Of a stretch of 64,000 nt of DNA, positions 26,601 to 38,586 are shown in pieces (position 1 is the stretch's first letter; each line of letters begins with the position of its first letter). The DNA is from Certhia americana (lineage: Eukaryota; Chordata; Aves; Passeriformes; Certhiidae), in contig CM031864.1 in assembly GCA_018697195.1 (NCBI GenBank), positions 18,670,762 to 18,734,761 of the forward strand. Reading direction: 5' to 3'. Both the position numbers and the translations under genes were made by a program. Under the pieces are notes generated by a model. That model was not told where the DNA came from and did no database searches. It saw only the letters and a list, made by a program, of their open reading frames with translations.

Positions 26601-29229
26601 GCAAGTGCTGGTTGGTGACACTAGGAACTCCTGAGTTTAACAAGACCTCATTAATGTAAGTGATTCTTTGTGAGAAGCTGGAAGCAAGGTAAAGAGCTTC
26701 TATTCACAGTTTATCACTACTCCTTTAGTCCTCCCTTTTGAAGCTGGCTTAGGGCGCAGTGTCAGAAAGCTGGAAGAATGCTGCAGGAGTGCCATACATA
26801 GTCACTCTCGTGGGAGTACACCCATCCCACTGTGGGGAAGCTTCAGCAGACTCCAATCTATGGGCCCCTTGGAAAGAGGTGTTTGCTAGACCACTACCTC
26901 TGATTTCAAAAGAATGAATATCTGTTCTGATATGAGAAAACAGTAGTCATGTTACCACTCAGGGTTGTTTGGAATTCATTATGAAGCTGCATGAAAGAGC
27001 ATGTGGGTTAAACAGGTTCACTGCTAATTAATACCTTTACTCCTAACGAAGTAGCTCCTTGCTCCTGGGGTTAGGCAGAGTGTGAGAAGAAAAACAAGCA
27101 GGCAGTTGTCTGCAGGCTTTCAGGACTGAAACAGCAAACGAGTATGTGTAAAGTTTAGGGAGGCGAGCACCAGCACAAGGTGTAGCTCATCACCACCCAA
27201 CTTGCAGCAGCCCTAAGGCAGCAGGGCTGAATGTGTATGATCAAAATAAGACTTTGTATCTAAAACTCCAAGGTTCAGAAAACCAACAAGGGTTTTCTTT
27301 GTATAATTTTCTGTGAGATTTGCTTAACATGAGTAGTCTTCCCACGAGAGGTCTCCGGTGGTGCTGTGTTGTGTTCAGGCTAGAAAACGCAGAATGAGTT
27401 ATGAGAATTACTCATCTGCCCCTGCCCTCTCTTCCTGGCAAAGATTCCTCTGATCTGCTCATCTGTAAGGAACCTGGTGAATTTGGGTCACTGTTTTCAG
27501 ATCACCCTGTTGCCAACAGGGTAGCTGAAATCCATGAGCAGTTGAACATTTTCAGGATGTTGAGAGGATGTGAGCAGTGTGGCTCCTGGAGGGTGGAAAG
27601 CACGGTGTGCTGTGCTGCCCTGACAGCCATTCCTGTTTACATCCTGTTCATGAATCAACTGACCCATTGCCTATGCATTTTATGTTACTAACTAATGTCT
27701 AATTATTTTTTTCACTGTTGAATTCCTTGCAGCTCTCTTTAAAGTTTAGTAGGTAAGAAGATTAAAACATAAATGCTATTAAATATGCTTTAAATATCAG
27801 ACCTATTGAAATACTTCCAGGTTCTGTATCCTCTTAAAAAATAATCCCTATTCAAAACAGAGAGGAAATGTCATCTGCATGAGTGTCTTCTGAGTTTAAG
27901 ATTGGATTACACAGGGAATTATGTAAAATAGCTTTGGAAATCTGATAATTAAAAAAAAATTTGGACTTTTATTTATGACATTTTAAACCTTTGGAACATT
28001 TGGATAAGTTTTCTGTGTTGTACATGTTCTGTTAACTTCATGTGTAAAGTTTTCTTGTATAACTTCTTATGAATTAATGGTCATAGAGTCTGAATTCAGA
28101 TTCAGTCAAGCTGAATGTGCTGGGATTTGAAGGCAATTACTGGATCTGCATGAAGTTAAAGGTGGGGTGTGGGCAGATCAGGATGTTGTTCTCAGCCACC
28201 TTGTGGGATGTCCTCTGTCTCCACAGGGAAGTCAGGAAGAAAATAACCAGAGGCTAATGTTAGCTGAATTACTTAGGAATGTCCTCCCATATCATCCTGT
28301 ATTGGAGCCCCACAACAGCCCCAAATAGAAGTCCTCAAAATTTCAGCACCCATTTATTAATGAGCACAGTTACTTCAGTGAGTCCCTCTGAAAAGAGCCA
28401 GATGAAGTCCCATCACATCCATTCCAGTTTGCACATTTAAGTGTTGTAGCACAAAAGGCAAATGGTCAGGACAGGGCTTCTTGGCTGCTTCAAGCCCTGC
28501 AGGCTGTGTCCAACACAGGATGTAAAAGCATCTATAGGACGCTTTCCACGGATCTGCTACCAGAGCTGGGAAACAAAGGGGTCCTTACATCAGTGTGATG
28601 TGCCAGGGAAGAGAGCTCCTTTCTGAGAAGGGCAGGCAGAATGTCTCTCCAAAGCTGGTATGTATTCTGCTTTGTGGGGCAGAGAGAAAAACCCTTACAC
28701 CAGCTTGATGTCTTGCATCAATGAATACACAGCACAAGCTTTGGCAAAATGTCACAAGACCTGGAGGAGAGTACTCTGATGGACCCTGGAGCCTGGGTGT
28801 GGCCTTGCTATCTCTCTCCTCCCAGCACACACCAGATCTGGGCCATGGTGGCTCTGTCTCTGTGATCACCTCCCCACGTATTGGTGTGTGACTCCCCATG
28901 CTTCACCCCTCACAGCAGCTGAGCTGGGAGCCATGGCCACTTATGCAGAAGTGCTCCTGACAAATACTGACCAGAGAATTTAGCGTAAATATTCAGTGAA
29001 TCTATGAGCTAGTGGGAAATGTTAAAGCAAACATATTCAGGACAGAGGCTTTCAAAACAGGCCAGGAAAATTCTTATTCCAGCAAGAGGTGACACGCGCC
29101 TATTCTTTCTTCAGCTGGCTAAGCAACAGCGGGAGTGTTTCCTACTAAACAGCCTCATTAGCATAAGAATAACTACAGGGTAAATTTTCAAGCTCATTCC
29201 AAGTGAATTCAAAGGGAGGGGGGGAAATA

Positions 29230-29540
29230 TTCTTTTAATATGCACAACTCATGCAAACAATGATATGAAACTAATTCATTTCATCATATTATCACCATAT
29301 CATATTAACTTAAAAGAAATAATAATGCAACATGGAAATGTTTGCATATTAGAGAGAACTCTCATTGTACCCTATTAGCACCATATCGTATTAGTATTAG
29401 TATTGCATTAGGCTATTATGCTACAGTGCTAAAATGATGAAATCCCACTGTGAAAACTGATATTGAATTCTTGTAATGTTTCGGAACCATTTTTAGCACT
29501 GAATATAAATAATTCATGGGAGCAGATCTAATGAATTGAT
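29230..29540. other. AT-rich block with homeodomain/POU-like cores (possible regulatory element)
   Basis: A roughly 300-bp AT-rich block contains a TTTGCATATT octamer-like site near 29,341, a TATTAG triplet repeat near 29,392-29,410, several ATTA/TAAT cores and a CATATCATATTA-type motif. Such clusters are typical of conserved non-coding enhancers in gene-poor regions. This is inference from composition alone, because conservation cannot be seen in one sequence. Confidence 0.2.
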
Positions 29541-30548
29541 GAAAACCCCCCATCCCTTGACATTGTGAGAGTATTTATGAATGTAAAGTCATGATCAGGT
29601 TTGTTTTTTTTTTTTTTTTAATGGAGACAGGCTGGGACTGAAATATCTGGCTTATCACTTGACCCAGTGTGCTTATGTCACACGGAGCATCAGATTGAAT
29701 AGCCACATTTCACAGTTAACATGACAAAGGTGGCGTCTAAGAAGTGGTCTGTTCCAGGATCAGGGGTGCACAGCTCACCTTTCCAAGTGAGTTGTGTCAG
29801 GGAGCTCTCCACAATGTACTGAGACCTTGCCCAGCACAAGGTCACTGCACTAATGCCACTCTGGTCCATCTGCATTGGCTTCTTGAGTTGTTAAGATCTG
29901 AGCTTAATGGCTAAATGCTAATGAGAAAATATGTATTTAACTTGCAGGCTTTTATGGAATTATCCTTTCACTTACCCAGCATTTGGTGTTACGGTGGGAT
30001 TGCAAGGGTAGTTATTACCACACGCAGTGCTGAACTTTGTTTTATGTAGCTGCATTGCTGGCAAACCAGCTCCCATGACTCTTTAGGAAAGTAGAGGGCT
30101 GTATGATGAACTAGTGAGAATTAACTCAGCCTTTAGGGGCCCCATGAGGAACAGCTAAAGCAGACAGCATTGCTTGCCCCTGTGCCTGAGAAAAGAGGGA
30201 GTGGCTGTGCTGGCACAGGAGGAGGTGAACTGTCTTCTGAGTTAGTCCCTGATTTACGGTCTAAATTACCATCACCTGGTTCCTTTCTTGCTGCTCTCCA
30301 GCATCTCTTGGCTTACGCTGCAGGTGTCTCCTCTGGCATCCTGCATTTGTGTCTGATTCTGTGCTGCACTGATGACTCTCGATCCAAACTGTGCTGCTGC
30401 ATGACCTATAGGGGAAATAGTAACAGGGGACCCCTTCACAAATCCATTAGTCTCTTTCTCACTGAGGTGTAAATTCAGAATAGGAGATGCAGGGAAAGCA
30501 AAGTTGGATTATTGTCTCCTTTGCTTTCCAAAAGGACGTGAGGCTGCT

Positions 30549-31250
30549 TGTCGGAATCTGGAATTACGGGAAATATTTCTTTGCATGTTTAAGAAATTTT
30601 AAGATCTCTGACAAACAAGGTTTTTAACCTTTGTTCATGGAAAAAGGGCTTTTAGGCTCTGGAATGAAGCAGAGTTTTCAAGAATGTGTATTGGATAGTA
30701 GAATAATGTGTAGTTTTATCACAGGGTGAGAATTTTAGATATATGGGGTTTTAGGATGGTAAGCAGGTGACGATAAGATGGAGAAGTCCATGTGGCTTTT
30801 GGGCTTCCTCCTTCTTCCTCATTTGCCTCCATGTACTGAAGTGAGGTGGCATGTTATGGTTGGTTTAGAGTAGAGTCTAACTTTTTAACATGGATAATAG
30901 TTATTGGAGAAGCATTATAAATACTTATTACATGGACTGTAGTATAAATATCCATGCCACCCTGAGGGTGGGAGGTTTTAGTATTTGGTAGTTAGTATTT
31001 GGTATTTGGAATTTGGGATTTGGGGTTTTGTGCCTTGAACTGACCTGCAATGAAGAGCTCTGCTGGTCAGGAACAGAATGTAATGATAAGAAATAAGAAA
31101 CTATAAAGAAAACACAAGAAGAAATGGCTCACGGCCTGTCTTCTTCAAAATCTCTGGCTGGGAGAAAAAACTCTGTTTGCATTCTTGGGTGACAGAGAAA
31201 AACAGCCAGCCAGCAGAGACACACAAAAATACTTCTTTATAATCCTGAGA
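30549..31250 (+). mobile_element. solo LTR of a class II-like endogenous retrovirus
   Basis: A 702-bp element starts with TGTCGGAATC and ends with AATCCTGAGA, an eroded inverted terminal repeat (the end presumably once read ...CCGACA). It is flanked by a perfect 6-bp target-site duplication, GCTGCT, at 30,543-30,548 and 31,251-31,256. A 6-bp duplication fits beta- or alpha-retrovirus-type (ERVK-like) integration. Two TATAAATA boxes lie at 30,916-30,923 and 30,943-30,950, and an AATAAG polyadenylation-like signal at 31,092-31,097 follows, giving plus orientation with U3, R and U5 in order. A degenerate GTATTTGG repeat occupies 30,977-31,030. No internal gag, pol or env sequence adjoins it, so it is a recombination remnant. 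The text resembles passerine LTRs as I remember them, but no database was searched. Confidence 0.72.
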
Positions 31251-31256
31251 GCTGCT

Positions 31257-34200
31257 GGTATGCATGCCAGGCTCAGAGACAAGAGCTCTTCTGAACACAT
31301 GTATGCCATGTCTTGGAAGTTTATTGTGCTCCCCAGGCTTGTCCTTTCTTCAGCAGTCTGGGATGCATCTGCTGTGCTTGCAGTGGGAAACATCAATCAG
31401 GTGGGAGGGATGACTGGTTTTAGTGCAATGTGGGGGAAGTTTCTCTAAAGGTCATGAGGAGTCGCAGACTCTCAATACTTTCACCCAGTCTGGAGATTTC
31501 AAGGGAAAAAAATACAGCAGCAAGCTAGGGTATGTTTTTGGTTTTGCAGGATACAAGGTCAGTACATTATGACCTTGTTCAGAGCAGAGAAGGAGCTGAT
31601 GGGGAGTGAGATCCCAGGAACAGCATTATGCAGAGTAAGAGTAGGTGAAGAAATATGAACTGTGTCCTGTAATAACCCTTGACAGATTCTGTGTTATGCA
31701 CGTGGCTGTTTGCTTCATGACTGGCTTGAGCAATGGATCCATTCAAGAGAAGTTTGATGTAGGGGGGAGTGGGGGAGTGTTTATTTTCTCTCCGTTCCTT
31801 TTTTTCCCCCCACACAGTTTTGCAGTTTTCCTCCAGGAAATACTGCTGTAATCACTGCAGAGATGAAGACAGAGTTCTGTTTAGCTCCCATTTTTGTGTT
31901 CAAAACTGGAAAAATTGTAAGTGCCTAAAGTTTATCCTGGCCAGTTCAGCTCTTAGTTTTCACTGGTGATACTAAGTTACACATATGTTGCTAGTGAAAA
32001 TAATTTCAGTTCTTCCTGTAGCCAGCATACAAAGTGTTTAAATAACATGTTAGAGAGCTGCTTTATTTTTTTTTTCTGTGCTGTGTTTTTTTGTGAAGTT
32101 GAATACCAGACCTCACATTTATTTGTAAGGTAGGTAGAAGAGAATTTTCCTCTGAGAGTAGCAGAGACACTTTAATATTCACTTAATTCATACTAAAAGC
32201 GATGGATTTTTTTCGTGGATGAACCACAGTAGCAACACATGCCATCTCTACTCCAGCAAATAAAAACATGCACTTATTTCACTAGAATATTTTTTTTACA
32301 TATATATAGATAGACAGGAAATGGACCCTAAGTTAACTAAACAGTATTTTTTCCCTGTGCTTTCAGAGTAGTATTTTAAATAGATTCAAGCAGCTTGTTG
32401 TGGTTTACTGAATTTGTTTATATGGGTCAGTATGGCCTAATTTTTCATGTGAAAGCTCTTCTCTAATTATAACTGTGAATCATTAAAGGTGAATGGGAAA
32501 ATTCATTAATTTTCCGTAGCTATAAATATTGGACATTTAGAAAATGCACCTTAACCTCCAAACATATACTCCTACAATTACCATCAAATGTTGTAGTAAG
32601 CTGGAAACAACTGTTGCTAGTGAAGATCACCATATTTTGTTGGAAAAGGAAGTGAGATTGTGGCTGAGATGCTCCCTGTACCCAGGAAGGAAAAAATCTG
32701 TGTTCTTGCACACACAGAAGGTAGGTCCTGGTCTTGGGGCACAAACAATCCCCAGTGATGGAACCCACAGGGTGGTTTGCAGTCACTGCCACTGGGGCTT
32801 GGTTTGAGCACTACAGAGGGTACATCCCTGGCTGATGTCCTTGCTGGTGGCACCTGTCAGGCTGCAGAAGGGGGAGCTCCCATTCTAGAGAGATCCAAAT
32901 TCCTCTGCCCATGAGGTAGACTTCCTCTTGTGCTCTGTTTGCCAGTCAATGGATATGGCGTATCCCAACTTCAGGAAATGTCTTTTCCATTATTAACTAA
33001 AAATTGTCATGTGCTTTATTAAAATTCTGGCTGTTGCAGAAAAATATCTAATAGAAAATATTATTGCAGATTGGACTGATTCAGTGCTGGCATTATTTTT
33101 TGACATTCATGAGCAGCTCTTTCAGTGGCATATTGGATCTCCCACAGAGACTGGTATTCAAACAGCCTACTGTTTTCTGGGCACAAGTGTCCATGTCTAC
33201 TTGCCACTCTAAACCCCTGTTTTAATCATTAGTTTGAAGCTTAGATTTTGTTTCTGCTCCTTGTGATTGAAGAAGACTGGAGAGATTCTGCCTTTGCATG
33301 TGCTTGCGTTTGGCTGCTGTGGGATAGGAATGATTGCCGTACAAGGTAGCGGCTCCCAAACACGTTCTGCTATTTCAGTATTCCACAGCTCTGTGCTTCC
33401 TATCATCCCCCATAACTGAGGACTGCAGAGTCCTCCTTGCTGCTGCAAGTTTTGGTCCCACTGCAGGTGAGGGAGACACATCTGCATGGCACATTGCAGT
33501 GGGGTATCAGGAATATCCCAGTGGGGCTGTGAAAGAGCCATCAGATTAACAGATTTCCCTTTTTGGGTAGCCTGAATCTCTGTACATTTCCCTGGGATGC
33601 AGACACACTCCAGTGATAACTGAGTTGTATTGCTCTAGGAAAAACTCTTCTTGTGTGTGCTGGACTCCTTCATCTTGCCAGGGACCACTGACATAACAGG
33701 GCAAGGGCCAACATCCCAGACTGTTCCCCTGGATATTTGCCCAACCTTTTTTCTTCCACACCGCTGATACATCTCTACCATACACTTCCTATAGTCTTTG
33801 TTTCTCTGTTCATTCATGTTTCTGATGCCAAAAATCTAAAGCAGACCCCCCCAGTAGTATTGACCTCCTTGTGCCTGTGTGTTTCTAAATAGCAGGGGGG
33901 GAGAATTTCTATCGGAATCACAAAGTACATGGGTTGAAGATGTCCATAGCTGTGTGTGAGCTGGATTGAAAACAGCTCAGCTCCTTAAAAATTCAGTTGG
34001 GTTTATCATGGTGAATACAGCAAACTTGTCTTGTTTTCCAGAGCATCTCTCAAACAAGTGTGTGCTCAGCCACCAAAGCAAGCCTTAACCTCAGCTTTTA
34101 GGCTGGGACCATGAGCTGAGGTACCCAGGAGCTGGAGAAGTGTGATATTAGTGCCTCTATCCAAGGTGCAGCAGAAGGGAGGTGGTGTAGTGATGAGGTG

Positions 34201-35949
34201 GGAGACATTCTCTCTTCCCAGCACCTGGTAGGATGCTGAGAGTGAGCCCTGCTACCCCAGGCAGGCAAACATGACAGTACCATCACTGTGCTCCAAGGGG
34301 TAAAAATGGTGAGTCTGCAGAAGCTGCCTTTGCTTTTTGGAAAACAAAAGCCACAATCTTAGGAGGCTTCAGGAATGTGAGCAGTTCTTCAGAGCATTTG
34401 GTTTAGATAAGTAGAAGTCATCAGCATCATCTATTTTTTGTGGTAAGTATTATGAGTGCTCATCTGATGAAATGCTAAATGAACTATGTTGTGTCATTGC
34501 TGGAAACATTTCATTACATGGAGGAAGTTCTGGGTGCTCATTTACTGCACACAAGCATTTCTCCAAACAGTGACTCTCTCCAGCAGCTCTGTTATTTGAA
34601 CTGATCACCAAGATTGATGCAGTGATAGAGGGAACCATAAACATGTAAACAGTCATGGATGTGACAGTGAGGGGACAAAATCATGGATATGACATGGGTC
34701 TTAGGCAATGTTGAGATGGTTCTGAAATAGTCAATGAGCTGGAAGGTTAGACTCATAGAGGGATGGCAAGATTGTGCCAGTGCCCAGTTCATAAAGCCAG
34801 GAGGGAGCTGCATCCACAGATCAGTGTGGGTGTGGGTGGACTGCTGGGCCCACATTGGATTGTGCCTGGCCAAAATTTCTTGGCGCTGTGGAAGGGAGCC
34901 CATACATGTAAAGAAAGCAATGGCTTTGGAAAGCAGACCCAAAACTGTCATTGGAAGCATAGCCCAAGTGATAGCCTGGCTCTGCTTTTGGTCAACTCCT
35001 AGGGAAGGCTTATGCTGACTTGGGATCAGGTTTAACCCAGTTGCCAAGACAGGACTCACCTGCCAGTGCACAGGGACAGCCCATGCCCTGGCAGAATCCT
35101 GGCAGGTAGAAGATGCTCTACACCTTCTGCAGCACAGGGCTCTGCCAAGTAACAGCAAAGGCAATGGTAGCATGCCTTTGGATTTCATGTGGATTTCATG
35201 CAACTTTAACAGGCTTCTGCACAGAGTAAACACCTTGCACTTGGCAGAATAATCGCTGAATTGCTCAAAGACCAATTACAATCAAATCTTGCTAATTTGT
35301 GCCCATAACTGGAGATTCAGTGAGAATGACAAAACTTTTGCAAGTTATGGAGTAAGTGGTACACACATTTTAACAAGTGTGGCTAATGCATTACAGAATT
35401 CATTATCACCTTACAAACTTCTTCACACTCTGGAAAAGGATGAATGCTCTTAATTCATTTATTTTGACAAGGTTTGTTTCTTAAACATCTTTTGTTATAG
35501 CTGACAAGTTTGTACTGTTAAAAAAAGAAGTAATGAATCGTAATTAAGGAGACATTATAATAGCCCCTTCTTAGCAAGCCTGTGCCATTTTTTTTGGTTA
35601 CAGCTTGTGGCAGACATGGATAGAATTGATTGTGTGGCACTTCACTCTGCTCACAAAAGCCACTGATGCAGCCGGTGCCTGGGAAGTCCTTTCTGCAAAA
35701 CAGCAATTGCAGTGACTCCATTTGTCTTTCTGTTGAGGAGCTGCTGTTTTTTACAAAATTGACAAAGTAAACAAACAAAGTAGTTCTCATTTAGCATAAT
35801 ATCTTAGGGGGAAAAAAAAGCTAAACAGAAATCTTTTCTGTTGTGAGGAGGGTATCTCTGCCACTCTGACAATGTGCCCATGCAAGAAGTTTGACTGAAT
35901 GTTTGTTGCTATTCTTAAAATCTTACTGTTTTGTTCACTGCTAACATAT
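31257..35949. other. unique non-coding DNA
   Basis: No supported gene. The longest non-repeat open frame in the window is here: 227 codons on the minus strand, 34,592-35,275. Its product is rich in Cys, His and Leu without a domain pattern, signal peptide or repeat structure, and the DNA shows no CpG-rich start. I regard it as chance. A G-rich run (31,771-31,788) followed by a C-rich run (31,807-31,814) could pair as a short hairpin. Confidence 0.55.
33040..33153 (+). other. weak exon-like segment (unproven)
   Basis: The segment follows a TTGCAG acceptor-like site and ends at a weak G|GTATTC donor-like site. It is 114 nt long, a multiple of three, and stays open. The peptide includes KYLIENIIADWTDSVLALFF, which has a plausible hydrophobic pattern. 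There is no strong polypyrimidine tract and no known homologue comes to mind. A chance reading is more likely than a real exon. Confidence 0.08.
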
Positions 35950-36085
35950 TGTATCTCACTGAATAAGAAATACGGTTTGGAGGAAAACAGATCAGATTTG
36001 CAGGTCAGAGGCTCTGCAAAAATGGGATTTGAACCTAAGCACAGCAGGCTTGAGGCAAGGCTGCTCTTCCTTGAATGCCAGATGT
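35950..36085 (-). repeat. MIR relic, antisense, tRNA-derived end
   Basis: On the minus strand the segment carries GGTTCAAATCCCA at about 36,024-36,036, a good match to a pol III B box. It is flanked on both sides by sequence paralleling the 5' tRNA-related region and adjoining core of MIR: on the plus strand, a GCTCTGCA block, then GGGATTTGAACC, then a GCTGCTCTT block. Divergence is high, as expected for an ancient SINE. The limit towards 35,950 is uncertain. Confidence 0.5.
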
Positions 36086-36108
36086 GCAGTGAGGGTAATT
36101 ACCATGGC

Positions 36109-36226
36109 CCACGCCAGTGCTCAGGTTCGGATGGTGAGGGAGGCAAAGGTCGGCTGCTGGCAGGAATCTTCCTGCACGTACCTGGGCTGCCCCGGGCTGC
36201 AGGCTGGCGTTTGTCCTTCTCGCCAG
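36109..36226. other. small CpG-retaining GC-rich patch
   Basis: Seven CpG dinucleotides fall between 36,112 and 36,222, in a window where CpG is otherwise sparse, and G+C is well above the flanks. The patch is far too short for a standard CpG-island promoter and has no TATA box or long open frame attached. It could be a local biased-gene-conversion or recombination spot, a fragment of an old exon or a small unmethylated regulatory site. Confidence 0.35.
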
Positions 36227-38192
36227 CAGCACAGTGGTCACAGGTACCTGTATCTGCCTGTGTGCTGCTTGTAAATCTGTAATTAACTACCACAGGCTAA
36301 ACAGACTGAGGAAATAACTGGAGTCTTTTTGAGGAAATGTGATTGTCAATATAGCCAGACCCCTGAATTACAAATTCAGCAATGATTGCTATTACAGAGA
36401 TGGCGTTAGATGAGTATCATTTTGTCAATTAACCTTTTACAATTCACAGTTTATTATAGCCTAGAACAGTCCACTTTTAAATACTTTTTTTTTTTTTTTT
36501 AAACAAGACTCTTGCTGCTTTAAACACTTATTACCTGCTCTTTAGCCTTTGAATATAGACTGTTATACTTGCTTAGCATAATGTATAACCCTAGGTCACA
36601 AAGCCAAAGAAAACCTTTTTAATTTATGGAGGATTTCATTGTAGCTGAATATTTTGAAGAATTTCCTAACTTTCTGATGGCATTCAGGCTGACCAGGATA
36701 CAAATGTATCTGTGTTCCAAGGTCCAACCACTTTACCCTACTCTAATTTAAGCTTTTAATTTCATAACCTACAGTGCCCTGGATAGTTAGCAAAAGGAAA
36801 AACCATTCTTAGTCAAAACTCTGTAATGGAGAATTCTTCTGCTACAGCAGATAAAATGACAATGACCAAGTAATTATCATAAACATTATTATTTTCTAAA
36901 AATACTCTACTTTAAAAATAAAATCTCTATTGTAGGAAAGGGAACAGACAGTAGTTTTGATGAAAAACATTTGAAAATTGGTGATATGGTTTCTTTGCTA
37001 TATAAATACAATTTTATTTTGTTAGAAATAGTGTTGCTGTAGCTGCAATGGTAAAAGGGTAGGAGAGAGGAAAGGTTTGCAGAGAGAAGTAGTATTTTTT
37101 ATTAGAACAGTTGATGTAGATGAAAAAAAGCAGAGATGCTTTCAGAGGGCTTGTGTGACTGAGAGCTTTTCTTTTTTTTTCTCCCAACTATATTAGCTGG
37201 TCTAATAAAAGATAGTCTCTCTGCCGGTAAACCTTACTATTTTTGTATATAGGTGTTTCTGTGCTTGTGATTTGTCCACTAAAAGGACAAAATAATTCTA
37301 CAATTCTTGAAACTGATATAATTCAGTAAAAGTTGATTATGAAATACCAAAAAAATTAAAATGCTTCCTTCAAAAGCTGAGAACTTGGGATTGACTTTGT
37401 ATGTGAAAGAGGATAATTGTAACCTATGAAGAAACTACACACAAATAATAAAATGTGGTCAACTGTTCCTTTCAGCAGCTTTGTAGCAGCAGTAATCTAA
37501 CAAAGCACCTTGCTCTTGCTGTGCTGACAATGAGTCCAGTGTACAAAAAAAAAGAAATTAAACAAAAAAAAGACATTTTAATTTCAAGGTTCACTGGAAA
37601 AAACATGAAAAAAAAAAAAAAATCAATGTTTGCCAAAGAGAAAGACAAACTTTGAAGGGAAATGAAAAAATATATTTACAAGATTCAAAGAGAACTCTAT
37701 AAATAATAGGACAATAAAAAAAGGAAATAAAATATTTGTCCCTCTTAACTCTAAATATGCAGGAAATATTCCCAATAAATCTAGTACATGAAATGGCCTT
37801 AAGGACTCATCCAATTATATTGTTATCAAGAAATTACTAGGAAAAGCAAAATAACCCTCAAGTCAAAAGAATGTTTGGAGCAGTTACATCTCCACTGCAT
37901 GGCTGTATCACCTCAGGGCTTGAAGGAAGCTCTGAAACCCCTATAGGTTGCCCATAGGATAGGCAGGACTCCTTTGCAGCTCCATGCCCTGGAGAGCCAT
38001 TGCAGGAGCCCTCGGCTCTGTTGGTGGTCATGGTGTCCAGACAGGCTCGGCCCTTCTGCCTGGAGCTCCCACTGCTCAGGCCCTGCCCTTGGCCACAGCC
38101 AGGATCCTGGGGCCTCATGCCTGGCTGCAGGGACCACGGCCACCCTGGCACAGCAAGGACAAGGCCAGCTCTGTCCATGCTCACCCCCTGGG
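36227..38192. other. unique non-coding DNA, AT-rich
   Basis: No gene seen. The stretch is strongly AT-rich with a 16-base T run at 36,485 and A-rich tracts at 37,545-37,622, including 15 consecutive A residues. Composition switches abruptly to GC-rich from about 37,960 onward, leading into the minisatellite. Confidence 0.6.
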
Positions 38193-38586
38193 GTGCCCGT
38201 GCACACCCAGCTGTGGTGCCTGTGCACACCCAGCATGGGGCTGTGCACACCCAGCCATGNNNNNNNNNNCACACCTAGCTGTGGTGCCCGTGCGCACCCA
38301 GCTGTGGTGCCCGTGCACACCCAGCATGGTGCCCGTGCACACCCAGCTGTGGTGCCCGTACACACCCAGCATGGGGCTGTGCACACCCAGCCATGGTGCC
38401 CGCACACACCCAGCTGTGGTGCCCGTGCACACCCAGCATGGTGCCCGTGCACACCTAGCTGTGGTGCCCGTGCACACCCAGCTGTGGTGCCCGTGCACAC
38501 ACCAGCTGTGGTGCCCGTGCACACCCAGCCGTGGTGCCCGTGCACACCCAGCATGGTGCCCATGCACACCCAGCATGGTGCCCGTA
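38193..38586. repeat. 22/23-bp GC-rich minisatellite
   Basis: About 17 visible units share the core GTGCCCGTGCACACCCAGC. Each continues with either CTGTG (23-bp type A) or ATG (22-bp type B). A third type C begins GGGCTGTGCACACC and ends CCATG. The A-B-C triplet occurs both before the gap and again after it, a hint of higher-order repeat structure. Single-base variants include CTAGC, GTAC and GTGCGC. Because the unit lacks stop codons, several frames on both strands stay open for 130-260 codons. These are artefacts, not proteins. The alternating GTGCACAC stretch could favour Z-DNA. Confidence 0.95.
38260..38269. other. assembly gap (10 N)
   Basis: Ten Ns interrupt the minisatellite directly after a type C unit and resume part-way through another unit. 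The gap is a placeholder, so the real number of repeat units is unknown. Confidence 0.99.

Larger units (their letters stand above)
21085..30542. other. unique non-coding DNA
   Basis: About 9.5 kb without a supported gene. A C-rich run (11 C at 23,708-23,718) follows an A/C-rich stretch, and a 16-base T run starts at 29,604. The open frames at 22,560-22,955 (131 codons, part of it poly-Phe from a T run), 25,973-26,311 (minus) and 27,401-27,691 were examined. They look superficially protein-like but have no domain, homologue I recognise or convincing splice signals. Confidence 0.6.

Noticed and set aside
27401..27691. 96-codon plus-strand frame after a pyrimidine-rich stretch ending in AAAG
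   Set aside because: The acceptor context is mediocre, no donor fits the frame and no family is recognised.
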